Positions 46,790 through 58,104 of a stretch of 64,000 nucleotides of DNA are shown one piece after another. Position 1 is the first letter of the stretch; each line of letters begins with the position of its first letter. The DNA comes from Ixodes scapularis. Taxonomy: Eukaryota; Arthropoda; Arachnida; Ixodida; Ixodidae. The translations under genes and the position numbers were made by a program. The DNA lies in assembly GCF_016920785.2 (NCBI RefSeq), contig NW_024609857.1:12109618-12173617 (forward strand). The letters are read 5' to 3'. The notes under the pieces were generated by a model. It did not search any database. It saw only the letters and a program-made list of their open reading frames with translations, and was not told the DNA's origin.

Positions 46790-48868
46790 TTAGGGAAAGT
46801 GGTTGTTCCGCGTCTGTACCATCTTCCCGTGCCCTGTGTTGTCCTCATGTGACTGTGATCCGACTGGAACATATGCTCGCAATAACTGCAATGAATTCCA
46901 ACATCCTCCTCCAGATGTAACAAACGTGTCTTGGCCGACCGCTTTCTGAATTCGTTCAGGTTGTCCGAACGCTGGTGTTCCCTTTGCTTGGTGTGTGGGA
47001 AGTTTCACACACACAGAATCTCCCACGCTCCCTTTAAATGGTCTTGCTGTGCGTCTTTCGTCTGTGTACTGCTTGCTTCGTCGCTGGTAATCGACAATGT
47101 TTTGACGGAGCTGCTGCATCTTGATATGAACCAGTCTCTCACAATTTGGAAATCCGACGGTGTCCATTTTCGTCCGCATTCTATGTCCATGAGGTAGTTC
47201 AGCTGGGGAGAGTTTTGTTACCGCATGTGGTGTACTCCGGTAGACGCCCAAGAACTCAGTCAGGCTAGTACGAACGTTACTTTGGTTTTGTATGATAGTC
47301 TGGACGTACCCTTTTAGAACTCTGTTGAATCTCTCCACCTGTCCGTTTGCCTGTGGGTGGTAGATGGCAGACCGGTGGTAAGAAATTCCTCTTGTGTCCA
47401 GGAACTCTCGGAATGTGCTAGACAGAAACTGCGGACCATGATCCGAAACAATCGCATCCGGGCATCCTTCTTGGCTAAAAATCATATAGTTGGAAAGTTA
47501 CAAACGACTTCAGCCATTACTCGAGTACAAAAAGCGACTTCTAGCTACTTGCTGAAGTAGTCTACCAAAGTAACCGCAAACCTATATTCTGGAGGAAGTC
47601 GGTAAAATGGTCCAATAATGTTGATTCCTAGCTGTTTCCATGCGCCTGATGGAACTGCCACTGGTTGAAAATTTGGTACTGCTGTAACTGCTGTCTTGTC
47701 GTTTGCCTGACACGTGTTACAGTCTTTGATGCAAGATTCTACTTTGATGTCCATCCTGGGCCACCAGAAGCGCTGACGTAGACATTGCTTCATTCTCACA
47801 ATACTCGGATGTGGCACGTTTGCTAAGTTAATAAGTCTCCGTCGGATTGAAGTTAGTGGTACCAGCACTTCTCCCCGTAGTAGTACGCCGTACACCCAGG
47901 AGAGCTCTTCTCGTAGTTTGTAGTGTGGGGACAGTGCTGGTGTCTCGTTGCTGTTCGAGACACCATCCCGTTCTGATACACTGTATCAGTCAAGGCAAAT
48001 CAGGATCTTGTTCCGTTTCACTTTTGACCTCTTGTATGTCTATAGAGTCTAGGTTGTGTACCAGGCAAGTGAATTCTTCTTCATCTTCGCATGTCTCAGA
48101 GTGGTCGGAGCCATTCCGTGCAGGCAGACGAGAAAGTGCGTCTGCCACAACGTTTTCCTTTCCCCTCTGATAGTGAATCTCGTAATCGTATTTTAGGAGT
48201 CTCATGACCCATTTGGCTATTCTCATCGGTTGTCGACCGGTTCCCTGAGTAGAAAGCAGGGTCACAAGAGCCTGGTGGTCCGTCTTGAGCGTGAAATGCC
48301 GGCCAAAAAGAAAAACATGCCACTTCTCGCAGGCCCAGAGACATGTTAAAACTTTTTTCTCTCCTGTAAAGTGGTTGCGCTTTGCGCTAGAAAGTGTTTG
48401 TGATAAGAAGATGGTGTGTATTCCATCTGGATGTACTTGTTGCAATACCGCGCCCAACCTGTACCTTGATGCATCCGTTGTGATGACGGTAGGAAAGTGT
48501 CACATCAAAAATGGCGAGTGGAACACAGCTCCGAATCAGGTGTTTGACTGAGGTGATCAATGCTTCCTCCTGTTCCTTTCCCCACTGGAATGCAACATTT
48601 TTCTGTAGAAGTGCATGTAGAGGCTCTACGATGGTTGCAAAGTTGGGAACGAACTTGAGGTAGTACGTTAGGAGACCGAGCAAAAATCGTAGTGACGTTA
48701 CGTCTGTGGGAGCAGGAGCTTGCATGATCGCCCTGATGTTATCTTCACAGGGCTTGATCCCATGAGGAGTGACCACATGTCTTAGGAATTGAAGCTGTGG
48801 CACTGAGAAAATGCCATCCGCCTCTTGTAGGCGGGTAAGAACTTGTCTCAGTCGGATGTCATGTTAAC
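46790..48868 (-). pseudogene. Truncated Ty3/gypsy pol (RT end, RNase H, integrase)
   Basis: Order on the minus strand: end of reverse transcriptase/thumb (48868-48500; LQEADGIF, FLRHVVTPHGI, FLLGLLTYYLKFVPNF); RNase H, frameshifted near 48470 (LGAVLQQVHPDG, LKTDHQAL, GKENVVADALSR); integrase zinc finger (47895-47700; PHPSI ... CIKDCNTCQ); integrase core (47640-46930; LGINIIGPF, IVSDHGPQFLSS, NGQVERFNRVLKG). The first catalytic Asp of the integrase is Asn (LGINII where D is expected); the second Asp and the Glu are intact. A frame break lies between 47545 and 47485. The catalytic YxDD region, protease and gag are missing to the right of 48868, and no LTR is visible. Dead copy. Confidence 0.9.
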
Positions 48869-48888
48869 GCTCATCCCAGTGATACACG

Positions 48889-49012
48889 CCTGACGAAATG
48901 TCCCTACAGCGTGCAATTCGCGTAAACGACCGTGCCGACGAAACTTGTGTCCATGAAAAGTTGTCCTCGAAATGTAATTACACGAAACAGGTTTCGACGA
49001 AATGATAGGGAC
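48889..49012. repeat. GACGAAATGTCC repeats, Mutator-like end fragment
   Basis: CGACGAAAC/GACGAAATGTCC motifs recur between GACGAAATGTCCCTA (48893) and CGACGAAATGATAGGGAC (48994-49011). They resemble the 15-bp units in the ends of 53092-54298. Lies at the broken end of the gypsy fragment. Confidence 0.4.
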
Positions 49013-50569
49013 TCCCCCCTGCTACTGCTGTTGAGCACTGCTGCAAGAAGACGTGACCACGTGGCTTCGCCTTGCGCCTTATTTGCACGCGCTCTCGTGC
49101 AAAGGAGACACCGTAGCAATAAAGTCACACGCTCGCGGAGCAGTTTTGGTAGCAAAGCAAACTGTTGTGTGTATGTTTATACAGCCGGAAGTTAGTCGGC
49201 TTCAGTGGGCGTCTGGTGTCTCAGCTGTAGATGAGGAATTTAGCCAGTGCGGTACAACCGCTGACCAGGGGTTAAAGACGCCAGGTTATCTGTGTTTGGA
49301 GTTTTGTGTTTGTACGTCCTCTTCTTTGCGTTTGCTCCTGGGCACGGCCAGGGCACGGAGTGCCCCTGGGAAAGCTAGGTGGCTACGCCACTATACGCTC
49401 GCCTCATGTTTGCGTTTGTCTTGCAAGTAGTATTGAATGCGCCAGGGTGTAAGAGGCCCCTGTCTCCAGTGACCCTTGGAAGCAAATTGTGGCGCAGCAC
49501 TGAAATGAGCGGTCCTTGGAAGCGAAGGGCGGTGGAGCACCCGCTCGTGGCCAGGGCCAGGGGCAGATTTATGGGTCAGGCCTGGGAGGGGCGGTAGGCA
49601 TTCGGCTGGCTGGGGGGGTTTCTGAGGTATTACGTCACGGCCGAAACGTTGCCCAGATCTGGTTTGTTGATCTACTATTTGCTATGTGACCAAAAACTAA
49701 ACTTTTGGCTGGTGTATATCAATGATTTTATTAATATAAAAAAAGTTGACCTTGCCTTAAAGAGCTTAAAGGTGGGGGGGGGGGGGGGGGGGGAGCGGTC
49801 GCGCCCCCCCTAGATCCCCCCTTCTCGTGGCTTGTTTCTTGCGCATTTTCACAACAATGGTTGGCGGCACTTGTAGGCGTGAATTTTATCAAGAGACTTT
49901 ACTCACCGTGACTGGCCTTGATTACGTGGCATGCTGGTCCATTTAAGCTCTAGCGGTAGTCTGAAGCAACTATGGTTTGCTCGATTTGAAGTTTTAAAGC
50001 AATTTCAAGATAGCCGAAGCTGAGTCACACCAGGCAATAGGGGCAACAGATTCAGCAGATACATCGTCTGAAAGTGTGACTGGTGTTACTGTGTCACTCC
50101 AGCACAGCCTCGGCGAGATCAGTGAGAGCGGGACATTGCGGGACACGTAGGTCGGTGTCATCAACGGTAGCATGACTTGCAAATGCTGTCGGCGTGCAGC
50201 CACCAACTCGTTGGAAGACTTCGTCGTGAGGTGCGTGTACTTGTGAAGTTAGCATCGAATAGCACAGCGTAACTCATAACTTCAACACTGCAAACAGAAG
50301 CGTTATCTCGTGGGTTTCCTCCGCACTGTGAAGGTTAGGAATTACAAAACTAGTCAATTCAAACCACCATTCGCTCAGCCCATTTCTCGTGCTTGTTGCC
50401 CACAGATATTTGCTGCACCTCATTTACCCCTCACAGGCAAATATCCGAAATCCGCACCAGTTTGCAACGTCGACAGTATTACGGAGACGGTGTGTGTATG
50501 TGTGCGTGTCTTCGCTTCTTGTGTATCTCGGGTTTAACTATGTTGACAAGTGTGACCTTGAGTAGGGTG
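49013..50569. other. No gene recognised
   Basis: Contains a G run (about 49774-49793) and open frames without motifs. Confidence 0.4.
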
Positions 50570-50690
50570 ACCAGACGTCCCGTTTTGGCCGGGACAGTCC
50601 CGTTTTTGAGGTCCGTTTCGGCCGTCCCGCCTTTTTGTCCCAATAAGGACTCGTGTCCCGTTTTCGCAGAAGTGCATAATTTCTAAATTA
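50570..50690. mobile_element. Possible hAT terminus with GTCCCG repeats
   Basis: Starts AGGGTGACCAGACGTCCCG and continues with repeated GTCCCGTTTT and GGCCGGGACAGTCCCG. This end type is known from hAT-derived repeats in animals. No partner end was found. Confidence 0.4.
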
Positions 50691-50964
50691 CCACAAAGCG
50701 AGTTGAAGGAAGCGGAAACTATGCAACTATACCTACTTGTTACAAATATATTTTACAAAAGAAACAAAAAAAAAAACGTAGGTACTTTAAAATATCTACC
50801 CAGTAAAATTGCGAGAACTGTTCTTGTCTACAAACACTTTTTTTTTTGTCAAGACTCGTGAATAGAAATATTTTTTTTCTTTAGTTACTGAATACAGCAC
50901 GCATGTAGTACGTTAACGCTTTGAAATAGCAGTTCTTGCATTAAATGTTTTCTTCCAATTTCAA

Positions 50965-51790
50965 TCTTTAGGATTGAAATTGGAAGAACTCCCACTAGTC
51001 AGCTCGTGTGTAGTGAGAAACATTCCAATTGAATATCGTTGCACCGCTCCTTTAAGTTTGCTATCAAGGGAGAGAAAATATTCTGACTCAGCTTTTTTTA
51101 TTTTTACTTTGAGATCTTTTTGAAGATTTTTAAGCTGGCCCAATATCAGTGAATCGTTACTTTTTTTATATCGTGCAAAAACACGGTTATTTTTATTTAT
51201 TGAACGTCTGATTTCTGAATTCATCCATGGCTTATCTTGTTTGCGCTTCGCGCTGACCATCTTTGTTGGAACATAAATTTCTACAAATTCTTGTATTTTA
51301 TTTCTAAAGATGTTCCATAAGGTATTCACATCACATGACACACTGTACACCTCGAAATCAGACAAAAAATTCATCAGGTAAAAACCTAAACTATCATAAT
51401 CCCCTCTATTGAACATGTACGCCTTTTTGGGTGGGTTTCTATATCTAGGCACATTCAAACATTTCCTAGTCGCTACTACTGCCTCATGATCACTTATTCC
51501 GGGGACTACTGAAGCGGAGGTGATCGATAGAAATCTATTACAAAGAAGAATATCCAAAACACTTGCACGACTGACGCCAAGTCTTGTGGGTTCAGTAACA
51601 AACTGATACAAATGGAATTCATTAATAATGTCGGAAAATGTCGCGTAGAGCGAGGATGAACTTTCAATCACGGGGCGGTGGTCTAGCCAAGTAACATCTG
51701 GTAGATTAAAATCACCACCCAAGTCTACATGACCCGGCGCAACCACAGAAAGTGCGTTATATAATGAAAGAAGCCGGAAGGTGAAGCCCG
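50965..51790 (-). pseudogene. LINE endonuclease fragment
   Basis: On the minus strand: GGDFNLPDVTW, FVTEPTRLG, ASVLDILLCN and VVPGISDHEAV. These are the C-terminal motifs of the apurinic-like endonuclease of Jockey/CR1-type LINEs, including the catalytic Asp/Asn of GDFN and the SDH. It continues through the linker (KPWMNSEIRRSI, FARYKK) and stops at 50965 before the reverse transcriptase. The break coincides with a perfect 16-bp palindrome (50950-50987). The same open frame continues upstream into unrelated GC-rich DNA (51791-52262), which I do not treat as part of the protein. Confidence 0.85.
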
Positions 51791-52543
51791 GCCGCCGCTG
51801 CAGGGTGTGCGTGTGTGTGTGCGCGTGCTCGGAGGATGAGTGGGGGCGGAGCCTGAACATGACGTTTGTTGGCACCGCGGCCACCATTGGCTGCCAGCCG
51901 CGAGAGTACCGAACCGCGACCCAATAAAAGGAGCAAACGGGGGGTCGCATGTATGCTCTCGGACGATGTAGATACTTTGTATATTTGAACAGAGTTTGTC
52001 GCGAGAGACCCTCCCGTCTCGAGATGTTCCTGCCTGGAGTCGGCCTGCGGGGCCTGTCCTGGCCTGGCCCTGCCTGAGGCTGCCTGGAGAAACACGCGGT
52101 CTCAACAAGACGGCTCAACGCATAAAAAAGGCGGGAACAGTGCCCGTGGCTAACCGCCTGGGGGCGAGGCGTGCCGGGGCACGGTGAACTAGGGCTCACC
52201 CAGCCATGGGGTTGGCACAGACAGGAACCGACGGGAGCCGCAGAAGGCCCAGCCGGGACCAAGTAGTAAGACTGATCGAGACGAAATTCAAGGCGGAAAA
52301 ACCCACGCGGAGCGTTCGACCGGCTTTTTATTCAGAAACATGACGTCATATGCCCAAGCCACTGCACGCCCGTTCAGTGGTGCCATGTCAAAACAACACA
52401 AAATAACAGACAAGCAGGTTAAGGCAAAAATCAGGTTTATGTTTTTTTTTATTATTATATTATTTGACGAAGGGTATTTCTTGCACTGCCACTTTAAAAG
52501 AAAGCCTGGGGCTCGGGAGGCCCCACTACGGGGATGAATCCTC
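51791..52543. other. GC-rich block, possibly LTR or promoter-like DNA
   Basis: On the minus strand it carries CAGCCAATGG and CTCCGCCCCC boxes and a GT microsatellite (about 51800-51825). It may be an LTR or LINE 5' region, but no ends were found. Open frames in three phases reflect its composition. Confidence 0.3.
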
Positions 52544-53082
52544 GTGGGCAGGGGGATTGCGAGATTTGGTTTGCTAGTATCCCCATTAAGGAAATTTACC
52601 TCGATCAGTTACGATCAGTTAATGTGCTATAGATTGCTCTCAATACCAGTGGTGCTTATACTGGCTAATGCTACGCTTGTCCAGAGGGAGAATCCAAAGC
52701 GTATTCAGACTGATCTGAGCAGCGTCACTCTGCACTACCGCTCGATAGACATGGTGAGCAGCTTCGGCAAAACTAGAATCTTGTGCAGGTCCAAAGATCC
52801 TGCTTGCATGCGGGGTATATTTGCATACACGTCCTTCGCCTCACAGCCCGTCGAGGCATTCTTTCGCACTCAACTACGGTGAAGGAAGTTGGGAGGGACG
52901 TGGACAGCAGGATGACCCCGATGGAGGTTCTTGAGATCTTCCGGGATGCTGAAGCCACCAACGTATATCCGTGCGGTAGGACGGCTGAGGGAGTCCGAAC
53001 GCCAACTGAGTCAGTGATCGCCTCTTTTGCCGGCGGCTCGCACCCTACCGAGATTAAGGCTTGGGCCCTTATTCACAGAATT
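52544..53082 (+). pseudogene. LINE ORF1 (gag-like), 5' part
   Basis: Broken frame leading to PTESVIASFAGGSHPTEIKA and ALIHRIDVY, the block that precedes the zinc knuckles in LINE ORF1 nucleic-acid-binding proteins. It is cut at the codons for DVY by the element at 53092 and resumes at 54308. A frameshift lies near 52870. RNA-binding chaperone function is known for intact relatives. Confidence 0.7.
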
Positions 53083-53091
53083 GACGTGTAT

Positions 53092-54298
53092 TGGGTCCGG
53101 ACATTTCGTCGAACGACGTTTCATCGAACGCCGTTTCATCGAAGCCGTTTCATCGAACACCGTTTCATCGAACGCCGTTTTATCGAACGCCGTTTCATCG
53201 AAGCCGTTTCATCGAACGCCGTTTCATCGAACGCCGTCACAGCCTGTAGTATATTTGTAATTTATTTTAATTTTTATCTACAACGTCATCTAATTCTCCC
53301 TTTTTTTAAATCACAGGGTGCAGTGACGGGATAAGTTCCATTGGGAACATATCCTGCTTAGAGAAGAAAGCCTCCATGAAACAATGACCCCTCTCCATGT
53401 CACATGAAACAATCAAAAATGAGGCAAAAAAAAAAAAAAGAAACAGAAAGCACGATTTGTTTTCTGGGAAGCGGGTAGTGTTCTGTCTTCTTAGGTGACA
53501 GAGTACACCCAGGGCTTTACTAATGTCTGGTGCGGGTTGGCCTTCCTAAGAAAGCGTCCTGAAGATCAATCATAGGCAGGAGGGTCGGTGGTAAACTTGA
53601 CAGTGAAGGGGAGGTGTAGCCTAAAACCATGTTGGCTGACACTTTGTGCAGCTTTTGACTCTGTAAAATTTGAAAACTAAAAAAAAAAAAGAGAAAAAAA
53701 GCAGAGACGTTTAGTCTGAGCATAAAGCCGATAATCAGAGTATTGTTATATTTTATTTTGTGTGCTCTCCTGGCAGAGTATCGTTATATTATAAGCGTGC
53801 TGCCCTGACAGTTAAATATGTTTCGTAAATAAGCCTTCAACTAAGCGTAAGTGTGCAAACGAGCTCGTGTGAATTGCACATTACTGAAACCCTCAGACAG
53901 CCGGTAAAAAAAAAAAAAAAAAACGTCACAGACATTCAAAAGTGTTTTAAGTGTCGGTCCTTCACCTCCAGTGTCATGTTTTCTGTCATGTACACGAGTA
54001 AAACTTTTCAGTAAGTCGCATATTCATTTGTTTTTATACCAATGGTCTTTATTTCTAGTAATTTGGCTCCACCCTAAAAACAGTTTCACAAGTGACTACC
54101 TTAGTCTTAACAAATGTAAGGTAAAAAAACATCTATAAAGCACTGTTATGCCCCAAAACTCGATACAGAAAAATTCTGTGAAACGGCCCTTAGCGATTCG
54201 ATGAAACGGCGTTCGATGAAATGGCGTTCGATGAAATGTCCATTCATTCGATGAAACGGCGTTCGATGAAACGGTGTTCGATGAAATGTCCGCTACCC
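53092..54298. mobile_element. Mutator-like element with 15-bp repeat arrays in its ends
   Basis: A 1,207-bp element. It is flanked by a perfect 9-bp duplication GACGTGTAT (53083-53091, 54299-54307) and splits a LINE ORF1, whose sequence is continuous when it is removed. The left end TGGGTCCGGACATTTC and right end complementing GGGTAGCGGACATTTC run into arrays of the 15-bp unit TTTCATCGAACGCCG (53110-53237 and, inverted, 54185-54285). Nine-base duplications with long TIRs suggest a Mutator-like (MULE) element; that is inference. The core carries no transposase. Confidence 0.85.
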
Positions 54299-54307
54299 GA
54301 CGTGTAT

Positions 54308-54840
54308 GATCGGCCATCCCATGCAATGTAGAAAATGCTAGCGATATGGATTCATTGAGAAAAGTTGCAAATCAGTCATTTGATACTGCAAGTGTGGTGC
54401 TGGCCACACCCTGACCCACTGTCCGAAGGGCAACACCCGCTGTTGTCTCTGCACCGGCACCCACACAGCCAACTCGGTGGAATGCCTATTGCGAGCGCAG
54501 AAACTTTCCGTCACTGAAGGAATAAACAACTGCCACGTTTCGGGATTCGAAGCATTGGCCACTGTAAAACAGTGCTCAACGTCTTTCTCTAACTTTCTCT
54601 AAGTCACTCCTCAGAAATTGGTGAGCAGAAAATTATAAAAATGGACAACTTACAGTGGAAAAGACTATAGCCCAGGCGATGGAATTCATCTTTGTATCTC
54701 TCCTGAGCTTGTCCTTACGAGATTCAAGGAACTTATGGAACCAGTGACAGAGGCCATATTCCGACGAGCGACAGATGGCAAGAGGCCCCCATACTTTCCA
54801 GAGAGCATGTCTACCCAGGCTATCACACAGTGATATACAC
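54308..54840 (+). pseudogene. LINE ORF1 (gag-like), zinc-knuckle part
   Basis: Continues the frame cut at 53082. Reads C-K-C-G-A-G-H-T-L-T-H-C, then RCCLCTGTHTANSVEC: two adjacent CCHC-type zinc knuckles as in LINE ORF1 proteins. Stops interrupt it (one just before the first knuckle). Similarity fades by about 54840. Confidence 0.75.
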
Positions 54841-54889
54841 GCGAAGGAAGGAAGCCCTTTTTTTTTTTAAAGCAGTGTTCCCTTTTCGA

Positions 54890-54990
54890 TGAACGGCATT
54901 TCTCTAAACTGAGGCTCCGCTTTCTCTAAACCGATCTTCAATAAAACGAGCCCGTGCTCCAAAACGTGTTTCGATGAAACGGCGTTCGCT
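54890..54990. repeat. GTTTCGATGAAACGGCG motifs
   Basis: TTTTCGATGAACGGC and TTTCGATGAAACGGCGTTCG resemble the units in the ends of 53092-54298. Possibly a second decayed end of the same family. Confidence 0.4.
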
Positions 54991-55647
54991 CAACCGTAGT
55001 AAACCCAAACCTGCTCAAGTGGCTTCAGTGTGCAGAGCTGCAGTCCAACTGCCAACCATTGTCAGATTTTCATTATTTCGGGAGGTACTTGGTTAGATTG
55101 TTAGAGGGGTATAAACTAAAAACTCTGCTGTGAAGTAATTGTTGGGAAATGGAGCCTTGCATGGGGCACATGTCTGGGCTAGAAGAGGCACTGTCCCCGG
55201 TGCCATACCTCCACACTCTTTTCCTTCCTCTTTGTATGTTTGTAACTTGCACATTTCTAATCTCTGCAATAATTCAAATCGATTTGGTTGAGAACCGTCC
55301 CTCTCTATTTTTTAATGATTTTTTATATTGATCTAATATTCAATGTACACAATTTCAAGAAATTCAGATACATTTAGTGACAGACTGGCATGAATGACGG
55401 CTTGATCTCATTCTATCTAATAAAATAACTTTAGTGACATGCACGGTAATATTTGAGTGCTTGTTTGTTGCTATGAAACAGAATATTACAGAATAGGTAT
55501 CGAAAAGCTAGCACGATTCACATGCAAACTTGTTATTTCTAGTTTACATCCTAAAGGGGCAATGCAACAATTTTTGTACTTATAAAAATACCGCTGCAAT
55601 TATTATTGAGTGTTCATAACCAATATGAAACACGCATTAGTGTTTTC
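54991..55647. other. No gene seen
   Basis: AT-rich spacer. CCTAAAGGGGCAATGCAACAAT (about 55551) recurs in changed form at about 63881. Confidence 0.4.
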
Positions 55648-56258
55648 TAGGGCTGAGAAATTGATCGATTAACCTACTGATTAATTGATTAATGCTTTAA
55701 TCGCGATTAATTTTAAACCGGTCTATCGGTAAAATTTTGACAAACCAAAAGAATGCAAAAATATAATAGCTTTCACCACGCAGACGTGAATGAGTACACC
55801 TATATGAAGGGCAAATTGTAAGTGAAATTATAACCTAAAGTAAACTGCAAAGGTGATACCTGTAATTCTAGATAAGGTGCAGGAGGTTACAGGTTTCTCG
55901 GCCACTTTAATGCCGTGCGAGTGTCCGTTTAACGCAGAAGAGACTAAGTTGAACAATCAAAAGAGGCCGCTCTTGCCAGAAAATACCAACACACTTCTTT
56001 GCCTCATGTAGCTGAAGTGATGATTTGCGAGTGTGCCGTGTGAGTGTCCTTGAACTGTTCTCAACAACGTATCGAAATTGATTCATAATCAAACTTGTAT
56101 ATTTCACCGTTTATCACATTATCAACAAAGGTAAAAAAAAAAATGTGTAATTTTGACTTTAAAAACAAAATATTATGTATGAAAATGAAGGAGACCGATT
56201 AATTGTTTATAAGGTGGCAATTAATCGAGTTAAAGCTTTTAATCGACGACCAGCCCTA
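55648..56258. mobile_element. hAT-like MITE with ATTAATCGA repeats
   Basis: A 611-bp element with ends TAGGGCTG and CAGCCCTA. Behind the ends, GATTAATTGATTAAT / ATTAATCGATT motifs occur in opposite orientations (55668-55710 and 56198-56246). The 8-bp flanks do not match, so the duplication has decayed or the class is wrong. No coding sequence. Confidence 0.6.
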
Positions 56259-56477
56259 ATTTTTATTTCTTCTCCACACAATGGGAGTCGCAGAAAAATT
56301 GTGAGAAAAACGAGCAGCGTTCACACCCCCACGTCGAAGCCAGCCAGAACAAGTGGCCACATAATTTGGACTTAAAACTATTTTTTTTTGGTGCTGTTTA
56401 CTTAGTGGTAGGCACACATGTCCACCTTCTCGACAGGCTCGGCTAGGAGCCAAATGCCCTGCTTCTAAATTTTATCT

Positions 56478-56509
<32 letters not shown>

Positions 56510-56883
56510 GGAAGGGGGGGGGGGGGAGGGCTGTACGGCATTATTAACCCCCCTGAAGAAGCAGGGTGAACTCGGCGCTACGGACGCTCATGCAAAGATT
56601 AGGGAGGCGGGTAAAGCAGCATTGGCATTTTTGAAAACGGAGCAGGCTTTATTTACAGGAATACGGGCACGGTGGCTCACTGTTCTAGTGTCGCCGCAGT
56701 TGCGGCCCACCAACTTTAAAAGCTTCCTCACAGCACACAACCCCCTCCGCTTTTGAGGTAGCACTGCATTGTTAACGCGTGCCGGCCAGACAAAACAAAA
56801 GGATAGCTATACTGTCACAAAAAGTTAAACAGCAACACACACACAAAAAATGAAAGCCGCTTACAACTCCCTGTAACACCGAA
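56259..56883. other. No gene seen; long G run
   Basis: A G tract with a few A interruptions at 56479-56526 (about 48 bases). The remainder shows no supportable gene. Confidence 0.45.
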
Positions 56884-58095
56884 TTAGAGCGCAGCTCTTG
56901 AGGAGGAGGAGGGAAGGGCACTGGGGGGGGGTTAAACTAACCAGTGGGGGGTCACGTGACCTTGGGGGTCACGTGACCCCCAGTGCCGATGATGTCATCA
57001 CTGACGTCACTGATGACGTCATTAGTGACGTCACTGATGACGTCACCAGTGATGATGACGATGACGATGCGAATGTCGGTGACGTCATCAGTGACGTCGC
57101 TGATGACGTCATCAGTGATGATGACGTCATCAGCGAGTGATGAGTGATGATGACGATGCGGATGCCGGTGACGACATCAGTGACGTCACTGATGATGTCA
57201 TCAGTGATGATGACGATGACGATGCGGATGTCGGTAACGTCATCAGTGATGATGACGATGACGATGCGGATGCCGGTGACGTCATCAATGATGATGACGA
57301 TGTGGATGCCGGTGACGTCATCAGTGATGATGACGATGACGATGTGGATGCCGGTGACGTCATCAGTGATGATGACGATGACGATGCGGATGCCGGTGAC
57401 GTCATCAGTGATGATGACGATGTGGATGCCGGTGACGTCATCAGTGATGATGACGATGACGATGTGGATGCCGGTGACGTCATCAGTGATGATGACGATG
57501 ATGATGTGGATGCCGGTGACGTCATCAGTGATGATGACGATGACGATGTGGATGCCGGTGACGTCATCAGTGATGATGACGATGCGGATACCGGTGACGT
57601 CATCAGTGATGATGACGATGACGATGTGGATGCCGGTGACGTCATCAGTGATGATGACGATGACGATGTGGATGCCGGTGACGTCATCAGTGAGGATGAC
57701 GTCATCGGGGGGTCACGCGACATCGGCGGGGGTCACGTGACCTCGGGGGGTCACGTGACCTCGAGGAGGGGGTCACGTGACCTCAGGGGAGTCACGTGAC
57801 TTCGGGGGGGTCACGTGACCTCGGGGGTTCACGTGCCCCCCACGAGGTCACGTGACCCCGGGGGGGGCTCGCGCGGCGCATTATGGGACATTTCCCATGA
57901 TGCACCGGGGTCACGTGCCCCCCACGAGGTCACGTGACCCCGGTGGGGGGCTCGCGCGGTGCATTATGGGACATTTCCCATGATGCACCGCGCGGTTACG
58001 CCGACGCCGACGGCGACGCCGACGGCGACGGCGACGGCGACGCCGACGGCGACGCCGCTCAAGCCGGAAACGGGCCCCTAAGAGCTGCGCTCTAA
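56884..58095. mobile_element. TIR-bounded composite satellite of TGACGTCA and CACGTG palindromes
   Basis: A 1,212-bp unit between perfect 16-bp inverted ends TTAGAGCGCAGCTCTT (56884-56899) and its complement (58080-58095); TA lies at both borders. Inside: GGTCACGTGACC repeats (56949-56985); a tandem array of a 42-bp unit and a 36-bp variant lacking GACGAT (57000-57700), nearly every unit carrying TGACGTCA (about 20 in all); more GGTCACGTGACC repeats (57715-57860); two ~82-bp copies ending GCATTATGGGACATTTCCC and ATGATGCACCG (57826-57990); and a GACGCC/GGCGAC hexamer run (58000-58055). Units are multiples of three, so long Asp-rich open frames arise by chance on both strands. I do not call them genes. 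Confidence 0.85.
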
Positions 58096-58104
58096 AAAGT
58101 CTCG

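Noticed and set aside
50961..52262. A single 433-codon minus-strand frame taken as one protein
   Set aside because: Only the part below about 51790 reads as LINE endonuclease. The upper part is GC-rich DNA open in several frames; the fusion is accidental.
57137..57799. A 220-codon Asp-rich open frame (repeats of DVISDDDD) and overlapping long frames on both strands
   Set aside because: Repeat units of 36 and 42 bp are multiples of three and lack stops in several frames, so the frames are a by-product of the satellite. No start context, splice signal or non-repetitive domain supports a gene.
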